The notes under the pieces were generated by a model. It saw nothing but the letters and a program-made list of their open reading frames with translations. It was not told the DNA's origin and did no database searches. From contig NZ_CP087263.1 in assembly GCF_020923435.1 (NCBI RefSeq), positions 4,485,001 to 4,549,000 on the forward strand: 64,000 bases of DNA, in the 5' to 3' direction. Origin of the DNA: Brevibacillus humidisoli. Its GTDB lineage: Bacteria; Bacillota; Bacilli; Brevibacillales; Brevibacillaceae. This document shows positions 60,346 through 64,000 of this stretch, one piece after another (position 1 is the stretch's first letter; each line of letters begins with the position of its first letter). Made by a program: the position numbers and the translations under genes.

Positions 60346-60552
60346 ACCCTTCGGGGCACGCGGATCTGGTTCTAGCGAGGAAGCTTACTCGACGTAGGAA
60401 TCACCAGCGAAGCACCCCTTCGGGGCACGTGGATCTGGTTCTAGCGAGGAAGCTTACTCGACGTAGGAATCACCAGCGAAGCACCCCTTCGGGGCACGCG
60501 GATCTGGTTCTAGCAAAGAAGTTTACTCGACGTAGGAATCACCAGCGAAGGA
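60346..60552 (+). repeat. Three tandem copies of a 69-bp unit between rpoA and rplQ
   Basis: The period is exactly 69 bp: copies start near 60346, 60415 and 60484. Each has CCCTTCGGG, able to form a stem with a cUUCGg-type tetraloop, then GGATCTGGTTCTAGC, a palindromic CGAGGAAGCTTACTCG, and GACGTAGGAATCACCAGCGA. Copies 1 and 2 are nearly identical; copy 3 differs in the palindrome (AAAGAAGTTTACTCG) and runs into GAAGGAGGTTGGAG, the ribosome site of rplQ. Because 69 is a multiple of three, an open frame spans all copies, but it lacks a start signal. Confidence 0.92.
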
Positions 60553-60562
60553 GGTTGGAGAC

Positions 60563-60925
60563 ATGGCTTACCGGAAATTAGGTCGCAGAACGTCCGCTCG
60601 CAAGGCGCTGTTCCGTGACTTGGTGACGGATCTGATCATCAACGAGCGTATTGAAACAACTGAGTCCAAAGCAAAAGAACTGCGCTCGATCGCAGAAAAA
60701 ATGATTACGCTGGCCAAACGTGGTGACCTGCACGCTCGTCGTCAGGTGGCTGCTTTCGTTCGTAAAGAAGTGGCGACGGAAGAAGGACGTGACGCGGTGC
60801 AAAAGTTGTTTGACGAGATCGCACCTCGTTTTGCTGAGCGGAACGGCGGATATACCCGTATCCTGAAAGTTGGTCCTCGCCGTGGCGACGCTGCACCAAT
60901 GGCGTATTTGGAACTCGTTGAATAG
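60563..60925 (+). CDS. rplQ: 50S ribosomal protein L17
   Basis: This 120-residue protein sits near the tunnel exit. It has [20 protein letters not shown] and a C-terminal [20 protein letters not shown]. The ribosome site GAAGGAGG comes from the end of the third 69-bp repeat. It is the last ribosomal gene of the cluster. Confidence 0.98.
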   Translation: MAYRKLGRRTSARKALFRDLVTDLIINERIETTESKAKELRSIAEKMITLAKRGDLHARRQVAAFVRKEVATEEGRDAVQKLFDEIAPRFAERNGGYTRILKVGPRRGDAAPMAYLELVE

Positions 60926-60990
60926 TTCGTTGTAACGGTATAAGCAATGACGTGCGAGAGATGCACGGCTGTTTTGATGACATTAGGGTG

Positions 60991-61036
60991 AGGGCAGAGT
61001 CTGGTCGTTGGCTCGATTCATGCCCTTTTTTCTTTT
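60991..61036 (+). terminator. Probable terminator of the ribosomal cluster
   Basis: AGGGCA (60991-60996) and TGCCCT (61021-61026) pair around a 24-nt loop and are followed by TTTTTCTTTTTTT. The loop is long, so it is only moderately sure, but position and T-run fit. Confidence 0.5.
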
Positions 61037-61106
61037 TTTCAGAGAGTATCCATCGGTATTGGCAGCGGAGCGAAGGTGTTTCCAGCGACAAGGATGTGAG
61101 GACCAG

Positions 61107-61961
61107 ATGAACCAGACGGGTGCAATAGTGGCAAAGCAGTTGTCGTTTCGCTATGGAGAGGGACAGCAAGCGGACAATCCGCCCATCTTGAATCAGTTGA
61201 ATCTCGCCATCCGGCAGGGCTCTTTCGTGTCGATTATCGGCCCAAACGGTTCCGGCAAGTCGACATTGGCCCGGCTTCTTAATGTCTTACTCTTGCCGAG
61301 CGAAGGAGTGCTGATCGTCTGCGGAGTAGATACGAGTCAGGAAGAGATGCTTTGGGAGATTCGTCGTCAGGTCGGGATGGTGTTTCAGAATCCTGATAAC
61401 CAGATTGTGGCCCCCACAGTAGAAGACGATGTCGCGTTCGGATTGGAGAACCTAGGGGTGGAGCCGGGCGAGATGGAGGCACGAATCGATGAAGCACTGC
61501 GATCAGTCCAGATGGAGGCATATGCGACCGAACAGCCTCATCGCCTCTCAGGAGGGCAGAAGCAGCGGGTCGCGATCGCTGGTGTCATCGCGATGCGTCC
61601 CTCCGTGATCATCTTTGACGAGGCAACGGCTATGCTGGATCCAAAGGGTAGACGGGAAGTGATCTCCCTCGCTCACCGCCTCCATCGGGAAGAAGGAATC
61701 ACGATGATCAATATTACCCACTTTCCTGAGGAAACGGTTGATACCGAACGGGTGATCGTCATGCATCAGGGACAGGTATACGCTGACGGCACTCCTGCAG
61801 AGGTATTTGCTGACCCTGTCCGGTTGCGTGAGATCGGACTGGAGGTGCCGTATCCCGTACGGCTGCGGCATGAGTTGGCTCGACATGGAGTAAGCGTGTC
61901 CCATGTACTGCATCAGGACGAGTTGGTGGAGGAACTATGCAGATTGCTTTTGAAAATGTGA
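61107..61961 (+). CDS. ecfA1: Energy-coupling factor transporter ATPase EcfA1
   Basis: This is a 284-residue ABC ATPase of the shared ECF module that powers vitamin uptake with exchangeable S components. Walker A is GPNGSGKST (45-53), the Q-loop MVFQNPDNQIV, signature LSGGQKQRVAI and Walker B VIIFDEATAMLD. The ATG at 61107 follows GTGAGGA; a longer upstream frame is not supported. It overlaps ecfA2 by 25 bases. Confidence 0.95.
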   Translation: MNQTGAIVAKQLSFRYGEGQQADNPPILNQLNLAIRQGSFVSIIGPNGSGKSTLARLLNVLLLPSEGVLIVCGVDTSQEEMLWEIRRQVGMVFQNPDNQIVAPTVEDDVAFGLENLGVEPGEMEARIDEALRSVQMEAYATEQPHRLSGGQKQRVAIAGVIAMRPSVIIFDEATAMLDPKGRREVISLAHRLHREEGITMINITHFPEETVDTERVIVMHQGQVYADGTPAEVFADPVRLREIGLEVPYPVRLRHELARHGVSVSHVLHQDELVEELCRLLLKM

Positions 61962-62815
61962 GCTATGTCTACGGCAAGGGAACTCCTTTTGAAAAAGTAG
62001 CGCTGACCGATATCACACTAAGTATTGCGACTGGTACCTATGCAGGGATCATTGGCCAGACTGGATCGGGCAAGTCCACTTTAATCCAGCACCTAAACGG
62101 CCTCTTGAAACCGTCTGCAGGTGTGATCCACATAGGAGACAGCAGAATTACGCCAGAGACCAAGCATACCCATGAGGTACGCAAACGGGTCGGACTGGTC
62201 TTTCAGTATCCGGAACACCAGTTGTTTGAAGAGACGGTGCTGAAGGATGTGGCTTTTGGCCCCCGTAATCTAGGCTTGCCAGAAGAGATGGCACTGATTC
62301 GGGCTCGCGAAGCACTAGAGCTAGTTGGTCTCCCCTTTGAAGAGTGGAAAGATCGTTCTCCCTTTCAGCTGAGCGGCGGTCAGATGAGGCGGGTGGCCAT
62401 AGCGGGTGTGTTGGCCATGCAGCCGCAAGTCCTGGTGCTGGATGAACCTACGGCAGGGCTCGACCCTGCTGGCCGCAGAGAAATTCTCGAGGGGATTTAC
62501 CGCATCCACAAAGAACAGAAGATGACGACTATTTTGGTAACCCACAGTATGGAGGAAGTGGCCCGCTATGCCGACAAACTGATTGTCATGGCTGCCGGCC
62601 AAATCGTTATGCAGGGGGCACCGGAAGAAGTGTTTGAGCAGGGAGAGCGGCTGCGTCAGCTTGCGCTCGATGTGCCAGAGACCGTCTCACTGATTCGCAA
62701 ACTGAACGAACGGCTTCCCGCTGAACACCAACTCCCTTATCACCTGTATCGAGAAGAGGCGGTAACGGCTGCTCTGCTGGAGCGGCTGGCAGGAGTAAAG
62801 GGGGAGTCCTCATGA
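61937..62815 (+). CDS. ecfA2: Energy-coupling factor transporter ATPase EcfA2
   Basis: This is a 292-residue second ABC ATPase that pairs with EcfA1. Walker A is GQTGSGKST, the Q-loop region VFQYPEHQLFEE, signature LSGGQMRRVAI and Walker B VLVLDEPTAGLDP, all intact. It begins within the end of ecfA1 and overlaps ecfT by four bases (ATGA), so the three are made together. Confidence 0.96.
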   Translation: MQIAFENVSYVYGKGTPFEKVALTDITLSIATGTYAGIIGQTGSGKSTLIQHLNGLLKPSAGVIHIGDSRITPETKHTHEVRKRVGLVFQYPEHQLFEETVLKDVAFGPRNLGLPEEMALIRAREALELVGLPFEEWKDRSPFQLSGGQMRRVAIAGVLAMQPQVLVLDEPTAGLDPAGRREILEGIYRIHKEQKMTTILVTHSMEEVARYADKLIVMAAGQIVMQGAPEEVFEQGERLRQLALDVPETVSLIRKLNERLPAEHQLPYHLYREEAVTAALLERLAGVKGESS

Positions 62816-63615
62816 GTGTGCTGCAAAATTTTGTGATTGGGCAGTACGTACCTGGCGACTCCCTGCTGCACCGGCTTGACCCGCGCAGCAAAGTGGTATT
62901 CGTGTTTGTATTTGCATTTCTCGTTTTTATGGCGAACAATTGGCCCACATACGTCTTGCTGTTAGGTTTTATGGCGGTCGGAACATTTGTTGGCCGCATC
63001 TCTCCTGGCTATTTGCTGCGGGGGTTGAAACCGGTCTGGTTTCTTGTTTTGTTTACCGCTCTGATCCATCTGCTGACCACCAAAGGGGGAGCTGTCTACT
63101 ATCAGTGGGGATGGCTGACGATAGAAGAAACAGGTGTTCGCCAGGCTATGTTCATGGCGATTCGACTGGCTTTACTTGTTTTGATCAGCTCTCTGCTGAC
63201 GCTTACTACATCCCCTCTCGATCTAACCGAGGGGATGGAACGATTGCTGGCCCCGTTCAAAAAGGTAAACGTTCCGGTTCACGAAATCGCACTTATGCTA
63301 TCGATCGCTTTGCGGTTTATTCCTACCCTGTTGGAGGAGACGGACAAAATCATCAAGGCGCAATCCTCACGGGGAGCTGATTTTGAGAGCGGCAATCTGC
63401 TGAAACGGGCACGTAATCTGGTCCCCATCGTCGTACCGCTGTTTATCAGTGCGTTTCGGCGGGCGGAAGAGCTGGCTTTGGCCATGGAAGCGCGAGGCTA
63501 CCGAGGAGGAGTCGGGCGCACCAGGCGTAAACAATTGCACTTTACCTGGCGGGACGGTCTGCTGGTGGCGGTCACATTCGTACTCGCCGGACTGTTGGGG
63601 TGGTGGCGGGAATGA
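62812..63615 (+). CDS. ecfT: Energy-coupling factor transporter transmembrane protein EcfT
   Basis: This is a 267-residue scaffold membrane protein that couples the ATPases to S components. About five or six hydrophobic segments are seen. The two cytoplasmic coupling motifs are present as AQSSRGADF and AMEARGY, each with the Ala-Arg-Gly type core that docks into EcfA1 and EcfA2. It overlaps truA by four bases. Confidence 0.95.
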   Translation: MSVLQNFVIGQYVPGDSLLHRLDPRSKVVFVFVFAFLVFMANNWPTYVLLLGFMAVGTFVGRISPGYLLRGLKPVWFLVLFTALIHLLTTKGGAVYYQWGWLTIEETGVRQAMFMAIRLALLVLISSLLTLTTSPLDLTEGMERLLAPFKKVNVPVHEIALMLSIALRFIPTLLEETDKIIKAQSSRGADFESGNLLKRARNLVPIVVPLFISAFRRAEELALAMEARGYRGGVGRTRRKQLHFTWRDGLLVAVTFVLAGLLGWWRE

Positions 63616-64000
63616 TCCGGTTAAAGGTAACGGTTGCCTACGATGGAACCGACTATAGCGGTTTTCAGGTCCAGCCTGACCAAGTCACGGTCCAGGGAGA
63701 GATTGAGCAGGCACTCACACGGATCACCGGGGAGACGCTGCAGATTGTCGGCTCTGGCCGCACAGATGCAGGTGTGCATGCGCGCGGACAAGTGTTTCAC
63801 GTAGACACGGCCAGCACGATCCCCTTGGAGAAATGGGCGTACATCCTCAATAACCAACTGCCTGAATCCATCGTTATCCGTCAGGTAGAGCAGGCACCAG
63901 CTAACTTTCATGCTCGATTTGACGTCAAGCAGAAGGAATACCGCTACTGCATCGACAACCGACCGGTTCCTGATGTATTTTTCCATCGCTATGCCGATCA
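63612..64000 (+). CDS. truA: tRNA pseudouridine(38-40) synthase TruA, 5' part
   Basis: The first 129 codons are visible; the window ends inside the gene. TruA converts uridines 38-40 in the tRNA anticodon arm to pseudouridine. The catalytic Asp is in GSGRTDAGVHARGQV, and YDGTDYSGFQVQ is the usual start. It is linked to ecfT by an ATGA overlap; in Bacillus truA also follows the ecf genes and precedes rplM-rpsI, which should come next. Confidence 0.95.
   Translation, partial: MIRLKVTVAYDGTDYSGFQVQPDQVTVQGEIEQALTRITGETLQIVGSGRTDAGVHARGQVFHVDTASTIPLEKWAYILNNQLPESIVIRQVEQAPANFHARFDVKQKEYRYCIDNRPVPDVFFHRYAD

Noticed and set aside
60346-60552. Possible CRISPR array
   Set aside because: The whole 69-bp unit repeats with no unique spacers, and there are no cas genes.
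60342-60581. A 79-codon ORF with three 23-residue repeats
   Set aside because: The open frame follows from the 69-bp period being divisible by three; it has no ribosome site and overlaps the rplQ start signal.

Overview
The window is a chromosomal segment of a low-GC-group Gram-positive, spore-forming type bacterium. Gene order and protein sequences fit the Paenibacillaceae, most likely Brevibacillus or a close relative. This rests on recognised families and synteny only; no search was run. It carries the end of an rRNA operon followed by the classic ctsR-to-rplQ supercluster. Nearly every gene lies on the + strand, so the window reads as one long translation and transcription factory.

Layout: 1-3400 holds the tail of a 5S rRNA gene, a spacer and a complete 23S rRNA gene with three inserted copies of one 36-nt hairpin. 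3645-5462 holds a glycolipid-type glycosyltransferase and a HAD phosphatase. 5539-10282 is the CtsR-controlled heat-shock operon ctsR-mcsA-mcsB-clpC. 10283-11027 is a gene-free stretch with two large palindromes. 11028-16206 holds radA, disA, a phosphatidylserine synthase gene, one reverse-strand unknown gene and the PIN-TRAM gene yacL. 16232-23847 holds ispD, ispF, gltX, a cysteine-type T-box, cysE, cysS, mrnC, rlmB, rae1 and sigH. 24126-28369 holds rpmG, secE, nusG, rplK, rplA, the L10 leader, rplJ, rplL and an RsmC-like methyltransferase gene. 28854-41005 holds rpoB, rpoC, an L7Ae-like gene, rpsL, rpsG, fusA and tuf.

41006-45750 is an accessory island between tuf and the S10 operon, which are adjacent or nearly so in many relatives. 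It holds a repeat relic, an orphan ORF, an AT-rich secreted protein with an HNH-like C-terminal motif, a probable immunity partner, a decayed S1-domain gene, an EamA transporter and a reverse-strand truncated haemoglobin. 45753-60925 is the S10-spc-alpha cluster from rpsJ to rplQ, including secY, adk, map, infA and rpoA, with a threefold 69-bp tandem repeat just before rplQ. 61107-64000 holds the ECF transporter genes ecfA1, ecfA2 and ecfT and the start of truA.

The most unusual signals are: the repeated covarying hairpin at three places in the 23S gene; a 5S gene lying upstream of 23S; the toxin/immunity-like pair inserted into the ribosomal supercluster; the 3 x 69-bp repeat between rpoA and rplQ; and long palindromes after clpC, one of which has a relative after tuf.
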